From Agapanthus africanus (Eukaryota > Streptophyta > Magnoliopsida > Asparagales > Amaryllidaceae): a stretch of 64,000 bases of DNA. The translations under genes and the position numbers were made by a program. The stretch is from positions 187,877,044-187,941,043 of the forward strand of contig CM057344.1 of NCBI GenBank assembly GCA_030015575.1. Direction: 5' to 3'. Position 1 is the stretch's first letter. Each line of letters begins with the position of its first letter. This document shows positions 10,267 through 22,130 of the stretch, piece by piece. The notes below the pieces were generated by a model. It ran no database searches, was not told the origin of the DNA, and saw only the letters and a program-made list of their open reading frames with translations.

Positions 10267-13200
10267 CTAAGGCCAGCTGCTGTAGTATCTCATACCTAGC
10301 ATCCCGAATAATCTCTCAAACTGTATCTGGGGAATAGCCTTCGTGAATGGATCCGCAGTGTTGTCCTTCGTATCTACTCTCCTGACCTCGATCTCCCGGC
10401 GATCAACTATCTCCCTGATCAGGTGATACCGCCTCAGAATATGTCTGGACTTCTGATGGGACCTGGGTTCCTTGGCCAAAGCCACAGCTCCATTGTTATC
10501 GCAATACAGAGGTATTGGATGCTCAATGGATGGAACCACACCAAGTTCACTAATGAACTTCTTGATCCAGACAGCCTCTTTGGCAGCATCGTTGGCAGCG
10601 ATGTATTCAGCCTCCATCGTTGAGTCTGCAACGGTATCCTGTTTGGAACTCTTCCAACATACCGCCCCTCCATAGAGGGTAAAGACAAAACCCGAATGCG
10701 ACTTAGAGTCGTCCTTATCACTTTGGAAGCTGGAATCGGTAAAGGACTCCACCTGGAGTTCTCCATTACCATACACCAAGAACATCTCCTTAGTCCTTCG
10801 TAAGTACTTGAGAATGTTCTTCACTGCTGTCCAATGACTCTCTCCAGTATCTGCTTGATACCGACTCACTACACTTAGTGAGTATGCTACATCGGGTCTG
10901 GTACATAGCATCGCATACATGATAGAGCCTACTGCCGAAGCATAGGGTATCCCTTGCATGCGAGCTCTCTCCAAATCAGTCTTGGGAGACATCTCTTTGG
11001 AGAGAGTGAGTCCAGATATCGTGGGCTGGTTCCCACGCTTGGATTCTTCCATACTAAACCTCTTTAGTATGGTGTCAATGTACCTGGATTGGGACAATCC
11101 CAGTATCCGTTTAGATCTATCTCTATAGATCATGATTCCCAATATGCAGGAGGCATCACCTAGATCTTTCATTGAGAATCTTTGTGATAAGAAGAGCTTG
11201 ACTGATTGCAGCATAGGAATATCATTTCCTATCAAGAGTATGTCATCCACGTACAATACGAGGAAGACAACCTTACCCTCTGCTACTTTCTTATAGATAC
11301 AAGGTTCATCTATATTTTTGATGAAGTCAAACTCTTTGACTACAACATCAAAACAGATGTTCCAACTCCGCGATGCTTGCTTTAACTCATAAATGGATTT
11401 AAGCAGCTTGCACACCTTTCCGCTGCTCCCACTATCTACGAAGCCCTCTGGCTGAGTCATGTACACGCTCTCTTCTAAATCACCGTTTAGAAAGACGGTC
11501 TTAACATCCATTTGCCAGATTTCGTAGTCATGGTATGCAGCAATGGCAAGTAAGATCCGGATGGACTTAAGCATAGCTACTGGAGAAAAGGTTTCGTCAT
11601 AGTCCACACCTGGTCGTTGACGAAAACCCTTTGCTACCAGTCTAGCTTTGAAAGTCTCAACTTTTCCATCTACACCAAATTTCTTTTTAAAGATCCACTT
11701 GCTCCCAATGGGTTTTACCCCTTCAGGAGCATTTTCCAAAGTCCATACTTTGTTGGTGTACATGGATTCCATCTCAGATCGCATTGCATCCAGCCATTTC
11801 ACAGAGTCACCACTCGTGATGGCCTGCTCGAAACTAGTCGGTTCATCATCATCCATGATGCAATCCTCGCTTCCACCATCAATGAGAAAACCGTAGTATC
11901 TCTCAGGTGGACGAGAAACCCTACTAGATCTGCGGAGAGGCTGGGGTTCGTCGGGTACTACTGAATCCTCTGGTTCTGCTAAATCATCAGTTGCAATTTG
12001 TGTTTCTGGAACTTCTTCCAGTTCTACCTCTTCGCCACTAATTTCTTTTGCAAGAAATTCCTTTTCCAAAAAGGTGGCATATTGAGAAATAAACACTTTT
12101 TGTTCCTCAGCGTGATAGAAAATATATCCTTGAGAATTCTTAGGATATCCCACAAATTTGCAAAGAACTGATCGTGCCTCGAGTTTGTCTGGATTTTGTC
12201 TTTTGACATAGGCCGGACAACCCCATATCTTAACTCGTTTAAAATATGGTCTCTTCCCACTCCATATCTCATATGGTGTGGTAGGTACAGATTTAGACGG
12301 AACTAGATTCAATATGTATATGGCTGTCTCAAGCGCATACCCCCAGAAGGAAATAGGTAACTCAGCTTCGCTCATCATAGATCGCACCATATCTAATAGG
12401 GTCTGATTCCTTCGTTCCGATACACCGTTGTGCTGTGGTGTATAAGGAGGAGTAAGCTGAGAGAGAATCCCATTCTCTTTTAGATAATCTAGGAACTCAC
12501 CGCTTAAGTATTCACCTCCTCGATCAGATCGAAGAATCTTAATAATTTTGCCCGTTTGGTTCTCTACTTCGTGCTTATATTCTCTGAATTTCTCAAAAGC
12601 TTCAGACTTGTGTTTCAACAGGAACACATGTCCGTATCTAGAGAGATCGTCAGTGAATGTAATGAAGTAGGAAGAACCGTTCCTGGCATGCGTAGACATG
12701 GGACCGCATACATCACTATGTATCAGTCCTAAGAGTTCGGTAACTCTTTCTCCGTGTCCACTAAACGGAGCTTTGGTCATTTTTCCTTTGAGACATGAAT
12801 GGCAAGTATCATAAGATGATAATTCGAACGGATTCAAATAACCATCCCTATGTAACTTAGCCAGTCGTGTCGCATTGATATGACCAAGTCTACAATGCCA
12901 CAAGTAGGATTCGTTCATATCTGAACTTTTCCTCTTGTGTGTGTTTTGTACATTTAGGACTGTATTCTGATTTAGAATGAATATGCCATTATGTAACGAG
13001 CCTGATGCAATCAACTTTTGATCTAGGAATATGTTCATAACATTATCCTGTACTACAAAATTATATCCCTCTTTACTCAATAAAGAAACTGATATAATGT
13101 TGCACATCATGTTCGGTATATAATAGCACTCATTTAGGATCAGTGTATTACGACTTGGCAATACAAGGTGATATTCGCCAACTGCTTTGGCTACAATACT

Positions 13201-13509
13201 TGCACCGTTCCCTACTTGAACGGAATGATCACCTTTTCCCAGTTCTCTACCTTTACGTAGCCCATGTAACTGTTTACATATATGGGATCCTGATCCGGTA
13301 TCCAATACCCAGGACGTAGGGTGAACTGAGAAACAGTTCTCAATAACTAACACACCCGAAGAAGATGAATCAACATGTATGTTCTTTTGGGCGGCGTGAG
13401 AATCCAGATATTCTCCTGTTTCCTGTTCAGTCTTATAACTCTTATAAGAAAGAACGGGTCCAACATTCCCTCGCTCAGTACAATAATCAGGTTTAGTCAA
13501 TACATCCAT
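10267..13509 (-). CDS. pol: Element G pol polyprotein: protease, integrase, RT, RNase H; no gag
   Basis: This is one open frame of 1,080 residues from the ATG at 13507-13509. The order is protease (VLDTGSG near residue 70), integrase with a zinc-binding WHCRLGH and CHSCLKG pair, catalytic D-D-E in HSDVCGP, RSDRGGE and GVSERRN, reverse transcriptase with LYVDDIL near residue 755, and RNase H with FTDSSF, MEAEYI and LYCDNN. Integrase before RT is the Ty1/copia order. All catalytic motifs look intact. About 30-40 unfamiliar residues precede the protease, where gag and its zinc knuckle should be. The frame stays open upstream to 13569 but without an ATG. In E the equivalent upstream codon is ATG, here changed to ATT, so the next in-frame ATG was chosen. 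The ending is MRYYSSWP. It would need Gag from another element. Confidence 0.93.
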   Translation of the reverse strand: MDVLTKPDYCTERGNVGPVLSYKSYKTEQETGEYLDSHAAQKNIHVDSSSSGVLVIENCFSVHPTSWVLDTGSGSHICKQLHGLRKGRELGKGDHSVQVGNGASIVAKAVGEYHLVLPSRNTLILNECYYIPNMMCNIISVSLLSKEGYNFVVQDNVMNIFLDQKLIASGSLHNGIFILNQNTVLNVQNTHKRKSSDMNESYLWHCRLGHINATRLAKLHRDGYLNPFELSSYDTCHSCLKGKMTKAPFSGHGERVTELLGLIHSDVCGPMSTHARNGSSYFITFTDDLSRYGHVFLLKHKSEAFEKFREYKHEVENQTGKIIKILRSDRGGEYLSGEFLDYLKENGILSQLTPPYTPQHNGVSERRNQTLLDMVRSMMSEAELPISFWGYALETAIYILNLVPSKSVPTTPYEIWSGKRPYFKRVKIWGCPAYVKRQNPDKLEARSVLCKFVGYPKNSQGYIFYHAEEQKVFISQYATFLEKEFLAKEISGEEVELEEVPETQIATDDLAEPEDSVVPDEPQPLRRSSRVSRPPERYYGFLIDGGSEDCIMDDDEPTSFEQAITSGDSVKWLDAMRSEMESMYTNKVWTLENAPEGVKPIGSKWIFKKKFGVDGKVETFKARLVAKGFRQRPGVDYDETFSPVAMLKSIRILLAIAAYHDYEIWQMDVKTVFLNGDLEESVYMTQPEGFVDSGSSGKVCKLLKSIYELKQASRSWNICFDVVVKEFDFIKNIDEPCIYKKVAEGKVVFLVLYVDDILLIGNDIPMLQSVKLFLSQRFSMKDLGDASCILGIMIYRDRSKRILGLSQSRYIDTILKRFSMEESKRGNQPTISGLTLSKEMSPKTDLERARMQGIPYASAVGSIMYAMLCTRPDVAYSLSVVSRYQADTGESHWTAVKNILKYLRRTKEMFLVYGNGELQVESFTDSSFQSDKDDSKSHSGFVFTLYGGAVCWKSSKQDTVADSTMEAEYIAANDAAKEAVWIKKFISELGVVPSIEHPIPLYCDNNGAVALAKEPRSHQKSRHILRRYHLIREIVDRREIEVRRVDTKDNTADPFTKAIPQIQFERLFGMLGMRYYSSWP

Positions 13510-13540
13510 ATTATTATCTTGATTATGGCCTGAAATGGTC

Positions 13541-13570
13541 GCTACCTGGAGAGAGAGAGAAGAAAACACT
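13541..13570 (-). promoter_or_regulatory. Likely 3' splice acceptor before G pol
   Basis: On the minus strand a CT-repeat tract is followed by CCAG, GTAG and then CGACC, just before pol. C, E, F and B have a pyrimidine tract and an AG at the same place. It fits a plant 3' splice site, but no donor was identified. Confidence 0.5.
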
Positions 13571-13741
13571 TTAGCGTATGCTCTTGCAAGATTAGATTGG
13601 TTATTATCTTATCTAATCAGGATGTCTCCCACTGTTTTTATCAAATCTACCTTAAAACCCTAAAAGGTAAGATTAGCCGGGATTAATTACACCCTACAAC
13701 TTCGTCAATCTTTCAGCCAGATCAGTGTCGGTACTTTGAGG

Positions 13742-13785
13742 GAGGTTCCCCGTGCTCTCGCACGGACCTAATTAATGTAAACCTC
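13742..13785 (-). other. Two-tier stem with GAGA tetraloop (element G)
   Basis: Sense strand is minus. Outer arms GAGGTT (13785-13780) and AACCTC (13747-13742) enclose CCGTGC-GAGA-GCACGG (13765-13750). B, C and E have the same outer arms and a similar inner hairpin at nearly the same distance from the start codon. Confidence 0.65.
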
Positions 13786-13974
13786 GTTTTCCCAGAGGCG
13801 TAACCTCGTTAACACTTTTCTAGACACCTACTTGAATGACTAATTGTCCTGTGTAAAACTCTCCCAGGAGTAACACTTACTCGCAGTGGGTATCGGGATC
13901 CAACATCTCATAGGAGGTATGCAATCTCATTGCAAATTTCAACACTTGAAATTCCCGATAATATTTTGCCCCTA

Positions 13975-14185
13975 GCGATCTATGACCTTAACTAAGTCAA
14001 CAAACCATAAATCGCAAGTCAAGTTCAACCCGTACATTTCTCGATTGAATTAAATCCACCCGCACGACCCTTAACTAAGTCAACAAAGCCGTACGAATAC
14101 CCTAATCCAATCACATCTCATGTTTTAGCAGATAAACATTACTTAGCTACCGTACACTATGCCTTAACTAAGTCAACAAACATAG
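13975..14185 (-). other. Three-hairpin array in the leader (element G)
   Basis: Plus-coordinate arms are 13975-13984 with 14006-14015 (10 bp, one wobble), 14061-14066 with 14090-14095 (6 bp, one wobble), and 14157-14161 with 14181-14185 (5 bp). All three loops hold the identical 18-mer CCTTAACTAAGTCAACAA (plus strand). Confidence 0.7.
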
Positions 14186-14335
14186 CACGAATACTAAATA
14201 ATATCTATCTGAAATGACGGAGGGCTACGCAGGTTTTTCAGAAAACCCTGAGCGTAATGAACTTGATATCGTCGTAGAATCGAGTGAAGTTTTGAAAAGG
14301 AGTGTTTTTGAGGCTTTTCTTAGTTTCGCTAAAGG

Positions 14336-14575
14336 GGTCACTCCCGGTGAAGGGATCGTCGGCCCTTTCCTCATCGAATAAGGTGCAGGATATATCACAT
14401 ATACCGCTGTGCAAAGCAAAACTCTAAAAGCAATCAAAAAACAAACCGCGTTTTGTAGCATCTGCCAGTTTTGCTAAAGGAGTCACTCCCGGTGAAGGGA
14501 TCTCGGTCCTTTCCTCATCGAATAAGGTGCAGGATATATCGTATATATCACTGTGCAAAGCAAAACTGTAGCTAC
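14336..14575 (-). repeat. Leader repeat II, two copies (element G)
   Basis: GTCACTCCCGGTGAAGGGAT occurs at about 14337 and 14482, each followed by a CCTCATCGAATAAGG-type hairpin and TGTGCAAAGC. The period is about 145 bp. Confidence 0.8.
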
Positions 14576-15956
14576 CCCTTTTATAAAGTTTTTGATTCTA
14601 CAACATCTTTAGGTTTCTTTTCTTTTATTAATCTCATTAATAAAAATCCCATCAGCTTATGCTTCCTAAGCATCACAGAAGAAACGAAAGCAGTAATATT
14701 TATATATCAGCATATATATATAGTATAAGCATTCGTCTCAGGCAGTAATATGATCTCATCACAGAACATTGCAGCAGAAGAACATATATGAAATATTGGA
14801 TATACTAGGACGTCCGTGTTTTCAATACGAGCCTGTATAAAACACGGATTCCACGGTCGCGACGAATAGCCAAACCCACATCCCAAGACCCCTACGAGAG
14901 TGGCAAGTAACACTGCCAATTCTAGGGTTAGAAGACCCGGTCTCGACTCCTCGAGATGGCCTCCCACTGGACCCTAGAACCCGGTTACTTGTGCTCCCCT
15001 CCTTGGGTCTACCTAATGCGGAAAAGTAAATAATATACACTGGTGACAACAACCGCAACCAGGAAGTGCCCCAAATAAAAGAATATTACATTACAAATGA
15101 ATTTTACATGAATGAAAATAAAAACCCTCATCTCACATAAAACCCCCGGCTATTCAGAACGCGACGATCCAATATAACATATCTCAGCAACACATAATAT
15201 CACATATCATCAACGTAAGTAAATATGCGCATCCCAATTGTCGTTGAATCATATAGCAACGAAACCGGCGATATCACATATTACACTTACGGTCACAGAA
15301 AAGAAAGTGTAAAACTACAATATTTGGAATCCACAATCACTTTAGACATCGTAAATCCGAAATATCACATACTCCGCATTTCATGCCTAACTCTATGAAT
15401 TCCACATATTGTATCACATTCCAGATAAATAGACAGTATTAAACTTTCTGAACAGATAATCAAACACCCAAAATTTCCTAAACTGCTCAACACTTGAGCG
15501 GGGTTCAAATAATCCCAGAATATGTCACAGTACCGGTGATCCAGCCGTAGAAGGGTCAAGCCAACGCCTCACATGTGGCACGCCGTACTGCCCCAAACCC
15601 GAAGGTTCAAAAGGCAGTTCAAGACGGTCACATAATCGAGTTAAGGTTTGTGTCTTCTAGAGGGTCCACCGCTTAACTTGTACAATTGTTCCGAACGATT
15701 TAAACCCAATAAAAATTCAACGCTTGAAAGTTTGCCGTGCCAGGAAAAAGTCAGTTAATGATATCCGTTCAACTAGTTTAACAATTTCTAAATATCCGGA
15801 AAGAAATACGAATTTAAAATTTCCGATCGAGTCTACTATTACAAAACAAACCCCACAATTTTAAACACCTGGAATAGAATAAAAATATCCAGAAATATCA
15901 GCAAATACCTACAAACATTACCATGAAGCCACGTGTCCTAATCTTACTGTTCCGCC

Positions 15957-15997
15957 GCGGAAGCGCCGCGCAAGCCATGCTTGCGCCGCGCTTCCGC
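15957..15997 (-). other. GC-rich stem-loop near the PBS (element G)
   Basis: The 19-nt arms 15957-15975 and 15979-15997 pair at 18 positions, with one mismatch at the eleventh position and a 3-nt loop. It lies about 190 nt inward of the PBS. E has the same geometry with a different sequence. Confidence 0.85.
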
Positions 15998-16185
15998 CGC
16001 AGTTTGGTGGAATTAGGGGGTCAGCTTTTATGGTAATTCTTATAATTTCCTGCTGATTTTTTTACATATTTTTAATTCAGAAAAATCCCAAATTTTAAAA
16101 AATTTCCAGAGAAGGGGTTTTTTCCGTCGTTTCGCATTCGATCGGAGTTTTAACTTCGTAAACACATCGCCTAATGCTCTAGCTA

Positions 16186-16198
16186 GGCTCTGATACCA
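16186..16198 (-). other. Primer-binding site of element G
   Basis: TGGTATCAGAGCC on the minus strand lies one base inside the 5' LTR. It is complementary to the 3' end of initiator methionine tRNA, the usual plant copia primer. Confidence 0.93.
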
Positions 16199-16199
16199 C

Positions 16200-18395
16200 T
16201 GTAGGGTTCCTAGGCACTCTTGTGAAGGTTCTAAAGGCATCAAACATGCCCGGATTAAATTTTAGACGTGCCGAACAACCCAAAGCCGGGATCTTTGCTA
16301 GATTATTAGGGTTAAACATGCATTAAGATAACTTTTATCTAAGTGTGAGGGATTACAACCTTTGTAGTCCGCTCCTTCACTTCACAAGCTCCAAGTAGAA
16401 GTCCCTTTGCCGCGATCCACGATCTCCCGGACTCATGAGAGGCTCCACGACTCGAACGATCCATTCTAGCTTGTCGTAATCCAAATCTCCGATGATCTAC
16501 CTCGAAGTTGCTTCGACTCAAGCTTTCTCACTCAAAAGAGAAGAACACCCTAATCCCAAGGGCTAGATGAGATGAGGATGAGAGAGTAGTGATTTTGCTT
16601 TCTTTTAATATCATTTTCTCATATTAATTCATCACTTAAGAAAATCTAGCAAGCTTTTCTTTCAAGAGAGAAGAAGAAGATGATAATGGATAAAGAATAA
16701 TCATTATTCATTTTCTTTTGTGATGAATAGAAATATAAACATATGATTGAATTATTAACCATGGTCAAGGATGATTGGATGAGATCAAGTAGAGAAACAA
16801 CTAGGGTTAGGGTTTGGTTGAGTTAATAATGTGTCATCACAAAATATCCTAACCTTGACAAAAGAAATAATCTTCTAGAAGGTGCATGAATCATCTAACC
16901 CTAATCAAACCCTAACCTCAATTAATCATCCTTAAACATGTTTAACAATTAATCATATCATGTCACAATAATATATATCACATATATATTATATATTTGC
17001 AACAAAAGAAAATAATACAATTAACATATATCGCATATATATCAATGTATCATCTACTGAGAAAATGAAATAATAAAGTAAGCCAATATTAGTTAATATA
17101 ATAATATATCATATATATTATTATATATTAAATCATCGAATCAACACTTGATCCGACGATCCGGCTATATCGAATATAACCGGCTAATATATCATGTACC
17201 GATTCATCGAATCAACACTTGATCCGATGACCCGGTTCATATCCATATATCGCGAGAATATAATACGGTATCCCATATCGCATTATTCTCGCTCCTGCGC
17301 ATATCCCATATGCGCCACTACTCCGTTTCGCCTGAGCCAAGAAACCTCTGTGTAGGACTCTAAAGAATCGTCAATACGCCGGTAGCAGGTGATGATCATA
17401 TCAAACACCCACAAGCTGCAAGCGGTCAGCTAAACGTAACAGCCACCCAGGTATTGAGCGATCAGAAGATCAACAAGCTAGCCTGTGCGTTCTCCTGTGA
17501 ATCCAACCAGTAACACTCCCGTACAGTCCGGTCTGTTCGTCTGATATGTCGCATATCAAGTCTAGGGGTGGTATACGTCAGACCCCAGTAACCGATAAGT
17601 CGTGTCGATGTATGGCTCATAACGGGTCGAGAAACTACTAGTAACACTTACCAGTAAATCTCTATATCAGCCCTGGCCAGGGACTTCCAGTTATAGCCAA
17701 TCGAACACAGCACAACATCAACTCCCTATACCGGGAGAGACGAATCCCCTCCTATCGCTCATTGCCTCCATGTGATTCGGGACTGTACCCAAAAGCCACC
17801 GTTTTGCACGCCCTCTTGGACGTGGTAAGGTGGAAATCAAAGCACAGTGGGAATCACACAAGACTCTATGACGATCTCGGGTCTTCAGACTACCCTGTAC
17901 CTATGTCACCGGAGAACTGCCATCTGACGTGTGGTATATCACCATCTGGGAGTTCTCGGCGAGTCCGTCCAGTGTACCCAGTCTCCACTGAGCACCCGTA
18001 CACCATCTATGATGTCTAACACCGATGGATATGGGCTCATCCATCGCCCATCATATGGGTCAAGATGCGTATACGCTAGTCTACTCTGGTGTATCGATGC
18101 CCTGTCTCGATATACCCTCGACTAGGAACAGTTATAGGATGTACTCATTGACTACCGCGGCCCCACTAGTATGATCTCATCATAGTCCCAGTAGTCGAGT
18201 ACAGATCCTAAGGGCTTTATCAACATGTGAGAGTAAAACAGTAAACCAATACAAATCAACATGTTAAGATAAAGTGAAACCAAATAGCATACTATCATGA
18301 CGAGCAAGAAAGTGTTCTCTATATATAACCAAGCATCCATTATAATATACATCATATGTACAACAATGGCCTCTAGGGCATATACATAACTAACA
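16200..18395 (-). repeat. 5' LTR of element G (2,196 bp)
   Basis: It is nearly identical to 8057-10252. Visible differences include G/A at about 8252, C/T near 17459 and a few others, mostly transitions. Confidence 0.96.
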
Positions 18396-18400
18396 CTCAT

Positions 18401-18817
18401 AACCCAATGAGCACCTGTATACATCTTAGGTGAACCAACTGACACCAGTGGCTTGTGAGACCGGCCACCGCCCCTCGTCGGGGTCTCGACTGTATACACT
18501 AGTCTACTCTGGAGAATCGATGCCCTGTCTCGAAACTCCCACGACTAGGGACCTTTTAAGGATGTGCTAATAGACTCCAGCTCTCACTTATATGATCGCC
18601 CTCATACTGCCGGCAGTCAAGCAAGAATCCTAGGGGCTCTATCAACGTGCAATAGCGACCTGTCAGGTCACCTAAAGCAGTACACGATGATAAAGGTAAA
18701 CCAGATAGCATAATATCATCTCGAGTAAGATTGTTGTACCGGGATAGGTCCTCCCTCAATCATTGCAATCACGTGCCTGTGATCCAATAATTGACTCTGA
18801 GGGCACTACCTCCAACA
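18401..18817 (-). repeat. 3' LTR of element F, inner piece
   Basis: It continues the LTR interrupted at 8056 and matches 26318-26734. The minus-strand LTR start TGTTGGAGGTAGTGCCCTC is at 18817. The polypurine tract follows at 18818-18830. Confidence 0.95.
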
Positions 18818-18830
18818 ATCTCCCACTTGC

Positions 18831-21414
18831 ACTCAAGGCTAATTATTGCGATGTCGCATACTCACAGCCCGTGTGATACCGAACACCCAACTCCTCTACT
18901 GGTCAGTCTCACAAAGCTCGTTTGCGAAACTATTGCGTTCAAGGAATAGCCTCAGCGAGTGGATCCGCTTAGATGTTTCTTTCTATGTCTCTCTATATCT
19001 CAAGTTTGCGGAGAAAACCATCTCCCGAAATGAGCAATACCTGTCTTAGAGTGTCTGGATGTCTGATGGGACCGAGCTCATAAATGAACTCCAAATCCAA
19101 ACTTCTTAGACTGTATCGTCAACTGAACTTAATCAGTATCTTGCGCCATGCCACCCTCAGTACTGCCTTGGATCATCTGTCCAAAACACTGCCCCTCGTC
19201 AGAAGGAAAAACTATAACTCTGACAACCTCCTTGTCGTCCATGTCACCTTGGAAGCCTGGAATGATAACTGTCCCCGAATGAGGCTGTCATTATCATATC
19301 CCTAGAACATCCACTTATGTTCTAAAACTGCTTCCGATTGTTTTTCCAGGATTGGATTAATATCAACTTATTGCATTTACTGCAAGAACAACATCTGGTG
19401 TGGTACTTGACATCTCATGATTGACTCAATTGCCGAAGCAAGTGATCTGCCAATCATGCACACCCCTCTTTAGTTTAGTCTATAAGACACCTTTAGAGAG
19501 GGTGACTCCATTACCTGCAGGTACACTACCATGCCAGGAGTCGTCCATTCTAAATACTCTTAGAATGCTGTCAAAGTACCCTGATTGGGAAACCACCCAA
19601 ATCTAGATCTAAAACCATAGATCTAGTAACCAGTATGTCTAATATAATGTCCAAATCCCATGTGGAGAAACCACTGTGTGACGACCAAAGTATAACCGAT
19701 CGTAGTATAGGAATGTCACTTCCTACTTTGTATATGTCATCCAAAACTCGGATATCACACCCTACTACCTTCTCAACAGATCCATCCCTTATTTTGATGA
19801 CGTCAAACCTATGACTGTCACATCAGAAATAGATGATCTATCTCCGCTATATCTGCTTTAGTCTATAAATAGACATAAGCTACCTGTCCACCAATGCTTC
19901 CGCTGCTCCCACTGACTACGATAACCCTCTGGCCGGGTCATATAGACGTACACTTCTAAAGCTAGTTTAGAACGACGCTATACTCATCCTCCCGCCGGGT
20001 CTCACAGTCTGGAACAACAGCAATGGTAAGTGTGGGTAAACAAGAACTTCCCTGTCACCGTCCTTGAGGCTACCGGAGCACCTCTCGGGTGCCTGAAGTT
20101 ACCCACCTTATCTGCGGAGTGGCCAATGGAATGTCAAATCAAATTGAATCTTTAGGTTCTTTATCAAATCTTCAGTAATCGTTTGCGGTTCTGGAATCAC
20201 TTCCAGTTCTACCATACTCCCACTACTGTTTTTGAAAAAATCCATTTTAAATAAAACTGTGGCGAGTCTAGAATAATATTTCTATTGATATGCCAGATGG
20301 TAGAAAATCAACCCTCGTCATAGCCTGGGTCAACCCACAAACAGCCATTACAGAAAACGTGCCTTGAGTTGTCCAGTGTCCGGTTTTAATCATAAGCCGG
20401 ACAACTCCCCGTACCTTAACAACGTTAAGATATGAACTGTTCTACATCCAATATAGAACCAGAGGCACTGATTTAATTTAACCAGATTCAAATCATGCAG
20501 CTATCTCCAGTGCATGTCAACTAAATGGAAGGAGGCCGATCAGCGTTACTCAACTTAGGAACGCTTCCAATTATGAGTAACCTGAAAGAGAAGCAATTTC
20601 TCTTTATCATTACTGAATACCATACACAACTATCTACATTTTCGATCACTTTGAAGAATCCCGATACTTGCTACACCTGGTTCTCTACTCTATTCAAATA
20701 CCTATAACTCCTCAAAACTTAGACCCTGTGTTTCTACGAAACACATGTCTAAGAACTAGAGAAGTTAAAAGTAAACAGAATATAGTATGAGGACCAACCC
20801 CTCTGTCCTAATGGACACTGGACAACATACAATACTCTGTATAAGTCCGCTGAGTCTAATAACTCTTTCACTGTGTGTCGTAGGTTAAAAACTGTACTTA
20901 TGGTTATGAAGAATTACACCGCTGTTTAATGCTCCTTACCTAACCATCCACTGATATAGGTAAATGTCATCGACATAATATCAAAAGGTATATCTCACTC
21001 TATGAAAATAGACGTACAGATATATCAATTTGAAATTGGTGCACAACAGCGGATATTCAAAACCAAATATTTGCCGACCGGCAAACAGCCCAGGTGGCTT
21101 CCTCAAATATCACCAATTACAAAGAATCCCGATATAATGAGGATGGTCACCTAATTCCCAATAATTTACTCCCACTCATCATCTGTGAAACCATACAGAT
21201 GTGAGAATCATACCTGGTAAATACATACCCTGGAGCAAGTGTCTAATCGGGAAATTAGTTTTCTTTTTAACAGTACACAGTTGAACTGAAACATCGAAAT
21301 GTTTCGATGGGGTATCCTGGTATTCCTAGTAATGCCTCTACCATTATCCTGATTCACAACTATAACCGTATAATTCTTTGCCACCTCTCCAAATCCCTTT
21401 ATATGTCTTTAGTC
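18831..21414 (-). pseudogene. Element F pol remnant, eroded
   Basis: Aligning by eye to E and G shows the copia order RNase H, RT, integrase, but every domain is full of stops and gaps. Near 19725-19770 the YVDD region of RT is recognisable as DNA, but its first codons are altered. Near 19895-19945 the GSSGKVC and PEGF region is visible. The integrase and early protease parts lie further right. The longest local frames are about 60-70 codons and do not follow the ancestral frame. Several changes at the YVDD region are shared with A (about 34890-34960), so the decay largely predates this copy. No gag is present. Confidence 0.75.
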
Positions 21415-22130
21415 ATTACCTTCTGCACACCCCTTTAAGCCAATTGGTTTTCTTCCTTCCCTACCGTTCGGCTCCAGCCTATGGTTTGGAAGAAGACTAT
21501 CCAATAAGCATAATGGGTGTACTGTCCTAGTCCTAGGAGCACTCGCAATGCGAGAGAAGGTGAGGATAAAAGACAACCGAATAAGCCTTATTCTTATTTC
21601 TCCTGGACCAGAATCCATCCCCGAACTGGAACAAGTTCCTTTCGAGTTCGTATATAACCATACGATGGAGTATCCAATAAACTGTGGATCTTCGTAGTGA
21701 TACGGAGTGACCTGGAGAGATACAAAGGTGATTTAGGATTGGCGAAGAAATACTTGGTTTGGTCGTGAATATCAGTCGCAATTTACTTTGCCCTCTTACT
21801 AATCCTTTGCTTTGTCTTGATCTTAATACCTTCTGCACACCGTTTAGGCTAATTGGTTTTCTTCATTCCCTACCGGTCGGCACCAGCCTAAGGTTTGGAA
21901 GAAGACTATCCAATTTGCACAATAGGTGTACTATCTCCTAAACCAAGGAGTACTCACAACTTGAGAGAAGGTAAAAGGGAAAAGACAACTGAATAATCCT
22001 ATCCGTTTTCTCCAGAACCGGAAACCATCCTCGAATTCCTTCGAGTTCGTATCTAACCATACGATGGTTTTGTCCAATGGAAGTGGACGTTCGTAGTAAT
22101 ACGGGGTGTCCTGGAGAAAAGGGTAAAAGT
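21415..22130 (-). repeat. Duplicated segment of about 409 bp replacing gag (element F)
   Basis: ACCTTCTGCACACC starts near 21418 and 21827, each followed by CAATTGG- or TAATTGG-TTTTCTTC, a CTACCG(T/G)TCGG stretch and GGAAGAAGACTATCCAAT. A has the same pair at 32517-33262 with a 405-bp period. I recognise no protein domain in it. The source of the segment is unknown. Confidence 0.8.

Larger units (their letters stand above)
13510..16185 (-). other. Leader of element G
   Basis: About 2.7 kb between PBS and pol hold no plausible coding frame. From the PBS inward there are a GC-rich hairpin (15957-15997), a single relative of leader repeat I (about 14840-15010), leader repeat II (14336-14575), the three-hairpin array (13975-14185), and a two-tier stem with a GNRA-like loop (13742-13785). 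The CGTTAG hairpin block found in A, C, E and F has been lost. Confidence 0.85.
8057..18395 (-). mobile_element. Element G: gag-less, pol-intact BARE/Angela-like Ty1/copia element (10,339 bp)
   Basis: G is complete from end to end. The LTRs are 16200-18395 (5') and 8057-10252 (3'), each 2,196 bp, with a ctcat duplication on both sides, a PBS at 16186-16198 and a polypurine tract at 10253-10265. I noticed about ten substitutions between the two LTRs by eye, so the insertion is recent. The internal region carries one uninterrupted pol frame but no gag. It is inserted in the 3' LTR of F. Confidence 0.96.

Noticed and set aside
13017..13569. Start of G pol at 13569
   Set aside because: The codon there is GTG, and it sits within the pyrimidine tract of the likely splice acceptor. 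The ATG at 13507-13509 is preferred.
14336..14575. Leader repeat II as a CRISPR or satellite array
   Set aside because: Only two copies, inside retrotransposon leaders of a plant genome.
15957..15997. GC-rich stem as a microRNA precursor
   Set aside because: The arms are 19 nt with a 3-nt loop, too short for a plant pre-miRNA, and the place near the PBS is shared by four elements. Small RNAs from it are still possible.
16186..16198. Matches to methionine tRNA at PBS sites as possible tRNA genes
   Set aside because: Only 12-13 bases match, always next to an LTR. No cloverleaf is present. These are primer-binding sites.
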